64,000 bases of DNA from Rhodobium gokarnense (GCF_025961475.1 NZ_JAOQNS010000008.1:175901-239900), one strand, 5' to 3'. Numbered from the stretch's first letter, positions 30,715 through 40,105 are shown. The notes: a model not told the origin generated them from the letters alone. A program made the numbers and translations.

Positions 30715-31911
30715 ATGACCGATGACAGCCCCGATGACAAGACACCTGCGGTGGAATCCAAGGTTGCCGAGGAGGACGCACCCTTCCTTGCGGTGATCGG
30801 TCATGAGTTACGCACGCCGCTGGCGGCGATGATGACGGCGGCCGATCTCCTCGGCGAAACGTCGCTGACGGAGCGCCAGCGCGGCTACCTGAAGACCCTG
30901 AAACAGGCGGCCGAGGGCAGCCTGATGCTGGCGGAACTGCTGCTGGCCGTGGGCCGGCGCGGACCGGCCGGCGTGCGCGAGGAGGCGGCCGCGTTCGAGC
31001 CGGCCGCCGTCATCGGCTCCGTCGTCGACCTGTTCCGCCCACTGGCCGGGCACAAGGGGCTGGAAATGGCGGCAGACCTTCCTGCGGCGACGCACCGCAG
31101 GGTCTCGGGGCGGCCGAAAACCCTGCGCCAGGCGGTCACCGCGCTCCTCGACAATGCGGTCAAGTATTCCGACCGGGGCACGGTCGCGCTTCAGGCCGAG
31201 CTTGCCGGCGGGGATGGCGGCTCGGCCGACCTCGTCGTGACGATCCGCGACAGCGGGCCCGGAATTGCCGGCAGCGAGCGGGCCCGGGTGTTCGAGGCGT
31301 TCCAGCGCGGCACCGGCGCCGACGGCATTTCCTCCGGCTACGGTCTCGGCCTGTGGATCACGGCAAAGCTGGCCGAGGCGGCCGGCGGCAGCCTCGGCCT
31401 CAGCGACGACGTGGAGGCCGGTGCGTCCTTCCGGCTGCATTTCCCGGTCGAAGTGCTCGATGCCGGCGGAGCGGAGCCGGATGTCGACGTCGAGGCGTCC
31501 GCCATGCCCGATGCGGCACCGGCGGAGCGGCAGGGCCTTTCGGGCGCCCGGTTCCTCGTCGTCGACGACAACGCCCTCGGCCGGCGCCTGATCGCGGCCT
31601 GCCTCGACGGCTTCGGCGCCACCTACAGGATGGCGGCAAGCGGCGGCGAAGCGCTGGAGGCGCTCCGCTCAGAGCGCTTCGACGCCGTCCTGATGGACAT
31701 CCGCATGCCCGACATGAGCGGCGTCGACGTCGCAAGGCACATCGCCACCATGGCCGCGCCACCGCCGGTCATCGGCCTGTCCGCCGACGTGCCGGAGCCG
31801 GGATCGCCCGCGGCCGACGAAACCCTCTTTGCCGCCTTCATCGCCAAGCCGTTCCAGCCCGCGGCCCTGCACGAGAGGCTGACGGAAGTGCTGGCCCGCG
31901 CGGACGCCTGA
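30715..31911 (+). CDS. soluble hybrid histidine kinase with C-terminal receiver domain
   Basis: Two-component protein with no transmembrane helix and no recognisable sensor domain. The 398-residue product starts the HisKA dimerisation domain almost at once, with phospho-His30 in IGHELRTPLA. The ATPase domain has LLDNAVKYSD (N box), IRDSGPGI (G1) and GYGLGLWI (G2). After a linker of about 30 residues the receiver domain has the acidic pair in VVDDN, the phospho-Asp in VLMDIRMPDMSG near residue 328 and the Lys of AKPF. It must sense through a partner or act on an external phosphorelay. The ATG at 30715 is two codons inside a TTG frame start. Confidence 0.92.
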   Translation: MTDDSPDDKTPAVESKVAEEDAPFLAVIGHELRTPLAAMMTAADLLGETSLTERQRGYLKTLKQAAEGSLMLAELLLAVGRRGPAGVREEAAAFEPAAVIGSVVDLFRPLAGHKGLEMAADLPAATHRRVSGRPKTLRQAVTALLDNAVKYSDRGTVALQAELAGGDGGSADLVVTIRDSGPGIAGSERARVFEAFQRGTGADGISSGYGLGLWITAKLAEAAGGSLGLSDDVEAGASFRLHFPVEVLDAGGAEPDVDVEASAMPDAAPAERQGLSGARFLVVDDNALGRRLIAACLDGFGATYRMAASGGEALEALRSERFDAVLMDIRMPDMSGVDVARHIATMAAPPPVIGLSADVPEPGSPAADETLFAAFIAKPFQPAALHERLTEVLARADA

Positions 31912-32409
31912 GGTGTCCGGTTTCTTGAAATCGTACACGGCAGTTCCGTCGTCGCGAGGGTCCGAAGGACGGGGAGCGGCACGTGACGCGAGCCTGGGAA
32001 GGCGACGCGGCGATCCAGAGCAATTGGCTCGGAGCGTCTGGCCCTGGCTTGCCGCACTCCCTACGCTCGCTCGCAACGACGGCGGCCGGCTCCGCATTCA
32101 TTTGGATGCACGCGCGTCGGCCCCGCACTCGGCCGTCGCCCCGGGCTTGACCCGGGGCCCATTGCCCCTGTCCACACGGTATGCCGGATGTTGGCATCGC
32201 AAGGCGTGGGCGTGAGGATCCGTCACGGCAGGACCCTCGACGGGCTACTGTGCCGAGGCGGGCAATGGGTCCCGGGTCTGCGCTTCGCTCCGCCCGGGAT
32301 GACCGAAGAGGGTGCTTGCCGTTCCGCGCAGACAGAAATGCCGTACTGGATTGCCGCACTCGCTTCGCTCGTTCGCAATGACGGCGGCTTGGGTCGCGAA
32401 AGAATCCGG
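31912..32409. repeat. gene-free stretch packed with dispersed repeats
   Basis: About 500 bases, no supportable gene. 31950-32085: inverted type B pair, starting GTCGCGAGGGTCCGAAGG and ending CTCGCAACGACGG. 32133-32303: a type C pair (GGGCTTGACCCGGGGCCC, CCCTGTCCACACGGTATGCC and an inverted CCCGGGATGAC). 32344-32390: a single type B unit (GGATTGCCGCACTCGC). The GGACGGGGAGCGGC text recurs at 63.1 kb. Confidence 0.8.
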
Positions 32410-33141
32410 TTACGCCCAGATGGCGATTCGGAGCCCCTTGGCATCCCGCGGCGGGTCGGGCGGGAACGGGGTCGCGGTGCCGTTGACGATACGCACCGCG
32501 ATGGCCGCGCAGGCGCAGGCATCGACCATGTCGTCGAGGCCGCATCCCGGGAGCGGGCGCTCGAAGAGCTTCGGATCGTAGCCGAAACGCTCCAGCAGTT
32601 GCGCCCGTTCGGCGATGCCCGCCGGGTTCGCCCGGCTCTTCACCTTCTTCGGCAGGGACATCGGCGCTTCCCCATTGAGCCGCCAGAAGGCGAGCTCCGG
32701 ATGGACCTCGTAGACGCGGGCCTCCAGCGCCGGCGTCATCAGCGCGTCGATCTCGCGGATTTTTAGAAAAATGTTGAAGGCCTGCTTGGAAATCTTCTTC
32801 GGCGGATCGGAGGCGGCAAGCGCGAGGGCGCAGGCTGTTCGGTAATCCTCCTCCATGACCGCGGCGCGGGCGGGGATGGAAAACACAGAGGACTGGCGCT
32901 GCCCGAGCAATGACCGCACCGCCTTTTCCGCGGCCCGCCCGCTTCCCGAAATCCGCTCCGGCAGGCCGATGGGCATGTCGACGGCGACAACCGCCGGCGC
33001 TTCCGGCGCATCCAGAATGTCGGCGAAGCGGGAAAAGGTCCTGAGGACCGTGGCGCCGGGGTCCCCGGACGGGTGGAACGCGGCGACCCAGCCGCCCCGG
33101 ATGCCGTCGACGCCGGCGATGACGGTCGCCCGATCACCCAT
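32410..33141 (-). CDS. DUF429 family protein
   Basis: Predicted RNase H-like-fold protein of unknown function. In the 243-residue product DUF429 marks are GVDGIRGGWVAAF at the N-terminus (first acidic residue), VAVDMPIGLPE near residue 53 and SSVFSIPARAAV near 85, then YEVHPELAFWRLNG and a C-terminal GLDDMVDACACA block. The acidic residues match the RNase H-type active site. The gene starts 18 bases after pdxY ends, so the two are probably co-transcribed. Confidence 0.87.
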   Translation of the reverse strand: MGDRATVIAGVDGIRGGWVAAFHPSGDPGATVLRTFSRFADILDAPEAPAVVAVDMPIGLPERISGSGRAAEKAVRSLLGQRQSSVFSIPARAAVMEEDYRTACALALAASDPPKKISKQAFNIFLKIREIDALMTPALEARVYEVHPELAFWRLNGEAPMSLPKKVKSRANPAGIAERAQLLERFGYDPKLFERPLPGCGLDDMVDACACAAIAVRIVNGTATPFPPDPPRDAKGLRIAIWA

Positions 33142-33159
33142 TTTGATCAGCCGTGTCTG

Positions 33160-34032
33160 TCAGCCATTGGCGGCCTTGGTGCCGATCCGGCGCATGGTGA
33201 CCATGGCCATCGGCTTGTCGAGGGCAATCTGTTCGGCGGCGATCGCCAGTTCGTCGTCGCCGCGCTTGACGCTGCGCGAGACCAGTTCATAGACGGCCGC
33301 CGCCGCCCGCGACAGCGCGGCTTCCCGATCACGGCCGTCGACGAGATGGGCAAGGAACAGGGCGGCGAGGAGGTCGCCCGGCCCGTGCGGCGCCTCCGGC
33401 ACGGTGGTGTGCTCGGCCATGATCGCCTCCGTCCCGGTCACAAGAAGGTTGCCGATGCCGCCGCGCAGATAGCCGGGAAGGGAGGAGACGAGGACCTGTT
33501 CGGGCCCGAGACCACGGGCAGCCATCACCGCCTCGTCGGCCGTCTCCGGCGACGTGCCGGTGAACCAGCCGAGTTCGAAGAGGTTCGGCGTTGCGATATC
33601 AGCGACCGGCAGCAGCTTTTCCTTCAGCGCCTCGGCGACGGGTTCCGGCACGTAGAGCGCGCCGCGATCGCCGGCGATCGGGTCGCAGAGATATTTGAGG
33701 TCCGGGTTCTTCTCCCGGGCGATCGCCAGGAAGCAGGAGATCGCCTCGGCCTGTTCCGCATCGCCGAGATAGCCGCTGAGGACGGCGCCGACCTCGCTTA
33801 AGTAATCGGAGCTGGCGAGATCGTCGAGGATCGCCGCGAAATCCCGCATCGGCGGCGCGAACCGGGTGGCGGGGCCATGGCCCGGATGCCAGGGCAGCAC
33901 GACCGTCGGCACGAACCAGACCGGAAAGCCGAAGCGCTGCAGGGCAAAGAGCGCCCCCCGTCCGCCGACCGCACCGCGCGAGACCAGCGAGTTGATGACG
34001 ACGATGGCGGGTTTTTTCGGCGCAAGCAGCAT
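33160..34032 (-). CDS. pdxY: pyridoxal kinase
   Basis: Phosphorylates pyridoxal in the vitamin B6 salvage pathway. The 290-residue ribokinase-fold protein follows PdxY order: INSLVSRGAVGGRGALF, AVLSGYLGDAEQ, KYLCDPIAGD, IATPNLFELGWFTG and the ATP/substrate loop PHGPGDLLAALF with the catalytic Asp. The frame is open to 34113, but the ATG at 34032 gives the family N-terminus. Upstream on the same strand is an FAD amino-acid oxidase-like gene (94-base gap), downstream DUF429 (18 bases). Confidence 0.92.
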   Translation of the reverse strand: MLLAPKKPAIVVINSLVSRGAVGGRGALFALQRFGFPVWFVPTVVLPWHPGHGPATRFAPPMRDFAAILDDLASSDYLSEVGAVLSGYLGDAEQAEAISCFLAIAREKNPDLKYLCDPIAGDRGALYVPEPVAEALKEKLLPVADIATPNLFELGWFTGTSPETADEAVMAARGLGPEQVLVSSLPGYLRGGIGNLLVTGTEAIMAEHTTVPEAPHGPGDLLAALFLAHLVDGRDREAALSRAAAAVYELVSRSVKRGDDELAIAAEQIALDKPMAMVTMRRIGTKAANG

Positions 34033-34126
34033 GTTCGGGTCGGCCTTTGGCGTACGAAGGCGCACGCGAATCGCAGAACTCAAAGCATTCACCCGAACGG
34101 TCCGCTTCGGCAAGCGCCAGGACGGG

Positions 34127-35302
34127 TCAGATCACGGCAAGCTCGCGCACCGGGCTTTCCCGGGCGATCCGGTCGTAGGAAAACACCGACAGGTCGAGGG
34201 TCTGGTAGGCCCCGGTGGTGATCAGTTCGGCGAGCGCCCGCCCGGCCGCCGGCGCCTGCTGCAGGCCGTGGCCGGAAAAGCCGTTGGCAAAGAAGAAGTT
34301 GGAAAGCTCCGGGTGGGGTCCGAGAATGGCGTTCTGGTCGAAGCGGTTATAGTCGTAATGGCCGGCCCAGGCGTTGAGGCACTTGATCGCCTCGAAGGCC
34401 GGTACCCGGTGGGCGAGCGCCGGCCAGATCACCTCGTCGAAGAGGTGCCAGTCGGGGTCGAAGTCGCCCGGCTCCGCAGGGCCGTCATTGGGCTCGGCCG
34501 GCGACATGCCGGAGATGAAGTGATGGCCCTCGGGCCGCACATAGACGCCGCAGGGGTCGACCATCAGCGGCATCGGGCCGATCTTTTCCCGGCAGTCGAA
34601 GACGAAGACGGAGCGCTTGCGCGGCTCGACGGGCAGTGCGACGCCGGCAAGGCCGGCAAGGGCACCGGCCTCGGGCCCGGCCGCGTTGACGATGATGCCG
34701 GCCGGAACGACGGTGCCGTCGGCAAGGTGCACCGCCGTCAGCCGGTCGCCGCTGCGCGAAAAGCCCTTTGCCTCGCCGGTGATGGTGGCAACGCCGTGGG
34801 CGGCCGCGGCCGAGCGCAGCAGGGACAGCAGCGAATGGGCGTCGAACCAGCCCTCGCCGGAGCGCCCGAAGGCGCCGGCGGAAAGGTCGTCGACATTGAG
34901 GAATGGAAAGGTCTCGGAAAGAACGTCCGGGCCGAGGAGGTCGATATCGGCGCCGGCCGCCCGCTGGACGCGGTGGTTGGCCGTCAAAATGTCGAGCCCG
35001 GCCGGTCCGGCAAGCAGCAGATAGCCGTTTTCCCGGAACGCGATGTCGGCCTCGAAGCCGAAGCGCTCGCGGATTTCCCGGATGAAGGCGAGCCCGAAGC
35101 GCGACATGGCGATGTTTTCCGGGGTCGAAAACTGCTGGCGGATCGAGGCGGCGGAGAGTGTCGTCGCCGAGCGCGCGAAGGTGGTGTCGCGCTCGATGAC
35201 GGCGATCGAGCCGGCGAAGCCCGCCGTCTCGGTCAGGAAATAGGCCGTGCTGGCGCCGATGGCGGCACCGCCGACAATGACCACGTCGAAACCGGTCGTC
35301 AC
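34127..35302 (-). CDS. FAD-dependent oxidoreductase, DAO/glycine oxidase family
   Basis: Flavoprotein expected to oxidise an amine or amino acid; substrate not identifiable. The 391-residue product has the dinucleotide-binding loop VIVGGAAIGASTAYFL at the N-terminus, TLSAASIRQQF and the C-terminal FFFANGFSGHGLQQAPAAGR, which covers the flavin in the sarcosine/glycine oxidase group. The GTG at 35302 follows GGAGGACAAGG, a strong ribosome-binding site, and matches the family start. Upstream and divergent is a CoA-ester lyase; downstream is pdxY. Confidence 0.92.
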   Translation of the reverse strand: MTTGFDVVIVGGAAIGASTAYFLTETAGFAGSIAVIERDTTFARSATTLSAASIRQQFSTPENIAMSRFGLAFIREIRERFGFEADIAFRENGYLLLAGPAGLDILTANHRVQRAAGADIDLLGPDVLSETFPFLNVDDLSAGAFGRSGEGWFDAHSLLSLLRSAAAAHGVATITGEAKGFSRSGDRLTAVHLADGTVVPAGIIVNAAGPEAGALAGLAGVALPVEPRKRSVFVFDCREKIGPMPLMVDPCGVYVRPEGHHFISGMSPAEPNDGPAEPGDFDPDWHLFDEVIWPALAHRVPAFEAIKCLNAWAGHYDYNRFDQNAILGPHPELSNFFFANGFSGHGLQQAPAAGRALAELITTGAYQTLDLSVFSYDRIARESPVRELAVI

Positions 35303-35395
35303 CCTTGTCCTCCGATACGCCCATTTTGAGACTGGCACGGTTCGCCGACAACGACTAGTGTCCGGCCAACTCCGTCAGCCCCGAAAGGTAGCACT

Positions 35396-36289
35396 ATGAG
35401 CGAACTCTTCCGTCCGCGACGCAGCGTCCTTTATATGCCGGGATCGAATGCCCGGGCACTGGAAAAAGCCAAGACCCTTGACGCCGATGCCCTCATCCTC
35501 GACCTGGAAGACGCCGTGGCGCCGGAGGAAAAGGATCTCGCCCGCGAGCAGGTGGTCGAAGCGGTCAAATCCGGCGGCTACGGCGCCCGGGAACTGATCA
35601 TCCGCGTCAACCCGGCCGGCACGCCCTGGGGCGCCGCCGACCTGGAGGCGGCGACCGAGGCCGGCCCCGACGCGGTGCTGGTGCCGAAGGTCAACACGGC
35701 GGCGGACATCCACCAGGTCGGACGCCGGCTCGCCGAGCTCCATGCCGATGCCCATGTGCGCATGTGGGCGATGATGGAAACGCCGCTCGCCATGCTCAAT
35801 GCCGGCGAAATCGCCGCAGCCGCGGCCAGCCAGTACGGACGCCGGCTCGCTGCCCTCGTCATGGGCACCAACGATCTCGCCAAGGACAGCCGGGCGCGCT
35901 TCGTCGCCGGCCGCCAGCCGATGCTGGGCTGGCTCTCCACCTCAGTGCTTGCCGCCCGGTCCTATGGCCTCGACATCATCGACGGCGTCTTCAACGACCT
36001 CGACGACATGGACGGTTTTGAAGCCGAATGCGTCCAGGGCCGCGATTTCGGCATGGACGGCAAGACCCTGATCCATCCGCGCCAGCTCGGGCCGTGCAAC
36101 GCCGTCTTCGCGCCGCCGGAGGAGGACATCGCCTGGTCGCGCAAGGTCATCGCCGCCTTCGAGGAGCCGGAGAACGAGGGCAAGGGCGTGATCAAGATCG
36201 GCGGCAAGATGGTCGAGCTGCTGCACCTGGAGATGGCCCGGCGTACCGTCCACATCGCCGAGGCTATCGCCGCGAAGTCCGCCGGCTGA
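35396..36289 (+). CDS. CoA-ester lyase, HpcH/HpaI (citrate lyase beta / malyl-CoA lyase) family
   Basis: Mg-dependent aldolase-type enzyme that cleaves or forms a 3-hydroxyacyl-CoA such as malyl- or citramalyl-CoA; exact substrate open. The 297-residue product has RRSVLYMPGSNARALEKA, LILDLEDAVAP (metal-binding acid), ELIIRVNP, MMETPLAML and LVMGTNDLAKD, then GKTLIHPRQL. The length is typical. A GAAAGGTAGC site precedes the ATG. A GCCGCGCCC/GGGCGCGGC hairpin (36310-36330) follows the stop without a T run. Confidence 0.92.
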   Translation: MSELFRPRRSVLYMPGSNARALEKAKTLDADALILDLEDAVAPEEKDLAREQVVEAVKSGGYGARELIIRVNPAGTPWGAADLEAATEAGPDAVLVPKVNTAADIHQVGRRLAELHADAHVRMWAMMETPLAMLNAGEIAAAAASQYGRRLAALVMGTNDLAKDSRARFVAGRQPMLGWLSTSVLAARSYGLDIIDGVFNDLDDMDGFEAECVQGRDFGMDGKTLIHPRQLGPCNAVFAPPEEDIAWSRKVIAAFEEPENEGKGVIKIGGKMVELLHLEMARRTVHIAEAIAAKSAG

Positions 36290-36402
36290 ACCGCGCCGCT
36301 GCGCCGGATGCCGCGCCCATCGGGCGCGGCTGACAGCCGCGTTCCGGCGTCCTATGCTGGGCCGACCGAGGATCTTCGGCGGGGTTCGGGAGCCCGGCGG
36401 CG

Positions 36403-37374
36403 ATGCGCCTTGCCACCTTCAACCTGGAATCCTTCGGCGGCGAACGGGCCGGCGATCCCGACGTCGCGGCGCGCATCGACGTGTTGAAGCCACAGATCGA
36501 GCGGCTGCGCGCCGACATAATCTGTTTCCAGGAAGTCAACGGCCAGCGGCCCCATGGCGGCGGCCCGCGCCGGCTCGATGCCCTTGAGGATCTTGTTGCC
36601 GACCTCGACTGCGCCGGCTTCCACCTTGTCTCCAGCGGCGATCTGTCCTGCGGCGCCGCCGACGTCCACAATCTCGTAGTGCTGTCGCGCCATCCGATCG
36701 TCTCCGCCCGCGCGCTCCACCACGACCTCCTCGATCCACCGACCTGGCGTCGCCGCACCGCTGTCCCGCCCGATGAGGCGGCCGGGCCCGTCACCTGGGA
36801 CCGGCCGATGCTTCAGGCGGAAATCGCGCTGCCGGGCGGGCGGCCGCTGCACCTTTTCAACGTCCATCTGCGCGCGCCGCTCGCCGCCCCGATCCCCGGC
36901 GGCAAGCTGACGGCCACCTCCTGGGGCCGCACGGATGCCTGGGCGGAAGGCTTCGCGCTGGCCGCCGTCAAGCGCCTCGGCCAGGCGGTGGAACTGCGGC
37001 TTGCGATCGATGCCATCTTCGATGCGAACGACGACGCCTTCGTCGCCGCCGTCGGCGACTTCAACGCCGATGCCCTGGAAACGCCGCTGAGGATCGCCAT
37101 TGCCGGCGAGGACGACACAGGCAACGGCGATCTCGCATCCCGCTCCCTGACCCCGGTGGAGCGCAGCGTCTCCGGCGACCGGCGCTACACGGTGCTGCAC
37201 CACGGCCGGCCGCTGATGCTCGACCACGTGCTGATCAGCCGGGCGCTGCTCGGCCGCTTCGACGGGGTGGAGATCCACAACGAGACGCTGACCGACGAAC
37301 TGGTCGCCCAGGCGACCGGCCGAAGGGCGCCGGAATCCCACCACGCACCGGTGGTCGCGCGGTTCGTGGATTGA
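36403..37374 (+). CDS. endonuclease/exonuclease/phosphatase family hydrolase
   Basis: Metal-dependent hydrolase of the EEP (DNase I-like) fold, substrate unknown. The 323-residue product shows the fold's landmarks: MRLATFNLESFGG (Asn), DIICFQEVNG (catalytic Glu), LFNVHLRAPL, AVGDFNADALETP (Asp/Asn pair) and the final MLDHVLIS and PESHHAPVVARF (His). No signal peptide is present, so it should be cytoplasmic. It lies 113 bases after the CoA-lyase gene on the same strand. Confidence 0.88.
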   Translation: MRLATFNLESFGGERAGDPDVAARIDVLKPQIERLRADIICFQEVNGQRPHGGGPRRLDALEDLVADLDCAGFHLVSSGDLSCGAADVHNLVVLSRHPIVSARALHHDLLDPPTWRRRTAVPPDEAAGPVTWDRPMLQAEIALPGGRPLHLFNVHLRAPLAAPIPGGKLTATSWGRTDAWAEGFALAAVKRLGQAVELRLAIDAIFDANDDAFVAAVGDFNADALETPLRIAIAGEDDTGNGDLASRSLTPVERSVSGDRRYTVLHHGRPLMLDHVLISRALLGRFDGVEIHNETLTDELVAQATGRRAPESHHAPVVARFVD

Positions 37375-37771
37375 AGCGGATCTGCCAAGCCTTTTTTGGA
37401 TTGCGAGGGATCGCGTCTTGTCGTCGAAAACCCAGGCAGCGCCCGAGCGCAAGGCGATTCAGTTGTGGACTCTCTCCCCAACCTGCCCCCTCTCCGCGTC
37501 ATTGCCGGGCTTGACCCGGCAATCCATTCTGCCTTTCAGAACAATCCGTTGGCGCCCTATGGACTACCGGGTCAAGCCCGGTAGTGACGCAGAGCGGTGG
37601 GTACGGTGGTACTTTAGCCGCAAACCGGATGGCGGTCGGTCAAGTCCGGCAATGACGCCGAGGGCGTTGAACGGCACGGTCAGCAATCAATGCACCGCCT
37701 TTCGCCGAACGGAGAGTCGAGCAGGCGTCCCATCCTGTTTGGCAATGGAAACCTAGTCCCCGAGCCCTTCC
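37375..37771. repeat. gene-free stretch with type A repeat
   Basis: About 400 bases between convergent genes. A type A unit at 37496-37590 has left hairpin ATTGCCGGG/CCCGGCAAT and right hairpin ACTACCGGG/CCCGGTAGT. A half copy (GGTCAAGTCCGGCAATGACG) follows at 37638-37657. Nothing else is recognisable. Confidence 0.85.
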
Positions 37772-38107
37772 CTATTTCTCGGCAAGGCTCATGATATAGG
37801 CGATGACGTCGGCGATCTCGTCGCGGGTCAGGTGCATGTCCGGCATCGGCGGGTGCGGCGTGACGAGGAAGACGGAAAGCCCGTCCTCGGTGACGTCCTC
37901 CCGCTCCGCCAGGCTCCTGAAGGTCGGAACGTCGGGGCTCGCCGTCGTCTGGTCGGCCGAGGCGACGTGGCAGTTGGCGCACCAGGTCCGGGCGATCCTC
38001 TCGCCGGCGGCCGGATTGCCCGTTCCCTGGCCGAGCGCCGGGCCGGACGCAGCAATAAGGCCGGCAAGGACGGCGGTGGTCACGAGCGGGGCGGATCGAT
38101 AGGCCAT
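37772..38107 (-). CDS. small periplasmic c-type cytochrome
   Basis: Exported electron carrier. The 111-residue product has a signal peptide (VTTAVLAGLIAASGPALG, cleavage near residue 26). The heme-binding CANCH lies near residue 43, and likely axial methionines in PPMPDM near residue 88. It resembles single-domain class I cytochromes c; the partner oxidoreductase is not evident. Divergent from the periplasmic GGT gene with about 84 bases between starts. Confidence 0.92.
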   Translation of the reverse strand: MAYRSAPLVTTAVLAGLIAASGPALGQGTGNPAAGERIARTWCANCHVASADQTTASPDVPTFRSLAEREDVTEDGLSVFLVTPHPPMPDMHLTRDEIADVIAYIMSLAEK

Positions 38108-38191
38108 CGGCAGTCTCCACTGGCGGGGGACGAATCGTATTCGAAACTGTGCAACGGTCTACTATGGGCCGCGGAGAAGCGGAGGATCAAC

Positions 38192-39997
38192 ATGACATTG
38201 TGCAAATTTAAGGCACACCCGGCCCGCGAGCGACGGAAGGTGGGGCGAACCCTCCTCGGCTCTGTCCTCGCCGCCAGCCTCGCTTTCGTGCCGGCCGTCC
38301 TTGCTTCGGGGTCCGCTGCCGCCCAGCCGGCGATCCTGTCCGGCAACGACCGGGTCCACCCCGTTGCGGCAAGCCACGGCATGGTGGCGAGTCAGGAGGC
38401 GCGGGCGAGCGAGATCGGCCTTGAGGTGCTGAAGAAGGGCGGCAACGCGGTCGATGCCGCGGTCGCCGTCGGCTTTGCCCTTGCCGTCACCCTGCCGCGG
38501 GCGGGCAATCTCGGCGGCGGCGGCTTCATGATCGTGCATCTGGCCGCAAAGGAGGGTGAGGCGAGCGGAAAGATAGTCGCCATCGACTACCGGGAGATGG
38601 CGCCGAAGGCGGCGTTCCGGGACATGTTCCTCGATAAGGAGGGCAACGCCGACAGCGACAGGTCGCGCTATTCCGGCCTTGCCGTCGGCGTGCCCGGCAC
38701 CGTTGCCGGCCTCGCCCATGCCCACAAAACCTATGGCAGCGGCAAGTTCACCCTCGCCGAGCTGATCGCCCCGGCGGAAGAGCTGGCGCGGGGCGGCATG
38801 GCCGTCTCCGACGACCTCGCCTGGTCACTGGGCCTTGCCATGCTGCGCCTGAAGAAGGACCCGGACGCCGCCCGGATATTTTACCAGCCGAGCGGCGCGC
38901 CCTACGGCGTCGGCGACACGCTGGTGCAAAAGGACCTCGCCGACAGCCTTCAACGCATCGCCGACGAAGGCCCCGACGGCTTCTACAAGGGACCGGTCGC
39001 GGCGGCGATCGCCAAGGCGGTCACGGATGCCGGCGGCGCGATGACCGAGGACGACCTTGCCGCCTATGAGGTCAAGGAGCGCGAACCGGTGCGCGGCAGC
39101 TATCGCGGCTTCGATGTCGTCTCCATGCCGCCGCCCTCTTCCGGCGGCGTCCATATTGTCCAGATTCTCAACATCCTGGAGGGCTTTCCGCTCGCCGCCT
39201 CCGGCTTCGGCAGCGCCGAGACCATGCACGAGATGGCCGAGGCCATGAAGCTCGCCTTTGCCGACCGCTCCGAATTCCTCGGCGATCCGGACCATGTGGC
39301 GGTGCCGGTGAAGGCGCTGACGTCCAAGGCCTATGCGGACGACTTGCGCAAGACCATCGAAAAGGAGCGGGCGCGGCCGGCCGCGGAGATCAAGCCGGGC
39401 GATCCGGCGCCCTATGAGAGCGCCGAGACGACCCATTTCTCCGTCGTCGACGCCGACGGCAATGCGGTTTCCAACACCTACACGCTCAATTTCTCCTACG
39501 GCGTCGGCATTGTCGCGCCCGGCACCGGCATCCTCCTCAACAACGAGCTCGACGACTTTTCCGCAAAGCCGGGCGTTGCCAACGCCTACGGCCTGATCGG
39601 AGGCGAGGCCAACGCCGTGGCGCCGCGCAAGCGGCCGCTCTCCTCCATGAGCCCGACCATGGTGTTCAAGGACGGCGCCCTGGTGCTGGTCACCGGATCG
39701 CCCGGCGGCAGCCGCATCATCACCACGGTGCTGCAGATCATCGTCAACGTCGTCGACCACGGCATGAACATCGCCGAGGCGACGGTGGCGCCGCGCATGC
39801 ACCACCAGTGGCTGCCGGACGAATTGCGCGTGGAGGAGGGCTTCAGCCCGGACACGATCCGGCTTCTGACCGAGCGCGGCCACGAGATCGCCGTCAAGAC
39901 GACGATGGGCTCGACCCAGTCGATCCGTGTCCGGCCGGGCATGCTGACCGGCGCTTCCGATCCGCGCCGCCGCGGCGCGGCAACCGTCGGCTACTGA
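38192..39997 (+). CDS. ggt: periplasmic gamma-glutamyltransferase
   Basis: Cleaves or transfers the gamma-glutamyl group of glutathione in the periplasm. The 601-residue product has a signal peptide (LLGSVLAASLAFVPAVLASG, cleavage near residue 42). The large subunit carries KKGGNAVDAAVAVGFAL. The self-processing and catalytic Thr lies in ETTHFSVVDADGN near residue 413. PLSSMSPTMVF and GSPGGSRIITTVLQ are the conserved small-subunit blocks. The ATG at 38192 has GGAGGA upstream; the frame extends back to 37832 across the divergent cytochrome gene, which is not credible. Confidence 0.95.
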   Translation: MTLCKFKAHPARERRKVGRTLLGSVLAASLAFVPAVLASGSAAAQPAILSGNDRVHPVAASHGMVASQEARASEIGLEVLKKGGNAVDAAVAVGFALAVTLPRAGNLGGGGFMIVHLAAKEGEASGKIVAIDYREMAPKAAFRDMFLDKEGNADSDRSRYSGLAVGVPGTVAGLAHAHKTYGSGKFTLAELIAPAEELARGGMAVSDDLAWSLGLAMLRLKKDPDAARIFYQPSGAPYGVGDTLVQKDLADSLQRIADEGPDGFYKGPVAAAIAKAVTDAGGAMTEDDLAAYEVKEREPVRGSYRGFDVVSMPPPSSGGVHIVQILNILEGFPLAASGFGSAETMHEMAEAMKLAFADRSEFLGDPDHVAVPVKALTSKAYADDLRKTIEKERARPAAEIKPGDPAPYESAETTHFSVVDADGNAVSNTYTLNFSYGVGIVAPGTGILLNNELDDFSAKPGVANAYGLIGGEANAVAPRKRPLSSMSPTMVFKDGALVLVTGSPGGSRIITTVLQIIVNVVDHGMNIAEATVAPRMHHQWLPDELRVEEGFSPDTIRLLTERGHEIAVKTTMGSTQSIRVRPGMLTGASDPRRRGAATVGY

Positions 39998-40105
39998 GGC
40001 GCACGACTTACGGTCGTGCGACCAGCAGTCCATGGCCGGGGCGCGCGTCGCAACCTATCTTGTATACGCATACCTAGTTATTTTCCTGCCTTTGAAAGGA
40101 TCGAC

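Noticed and set aside
37496..37660. Palindrome-rich tract considered as a CRISPR remnant
   Set aside because: No regular repeat-spacer spacing and no cas genes; the units match dispersed repeats elsewhere in the window.
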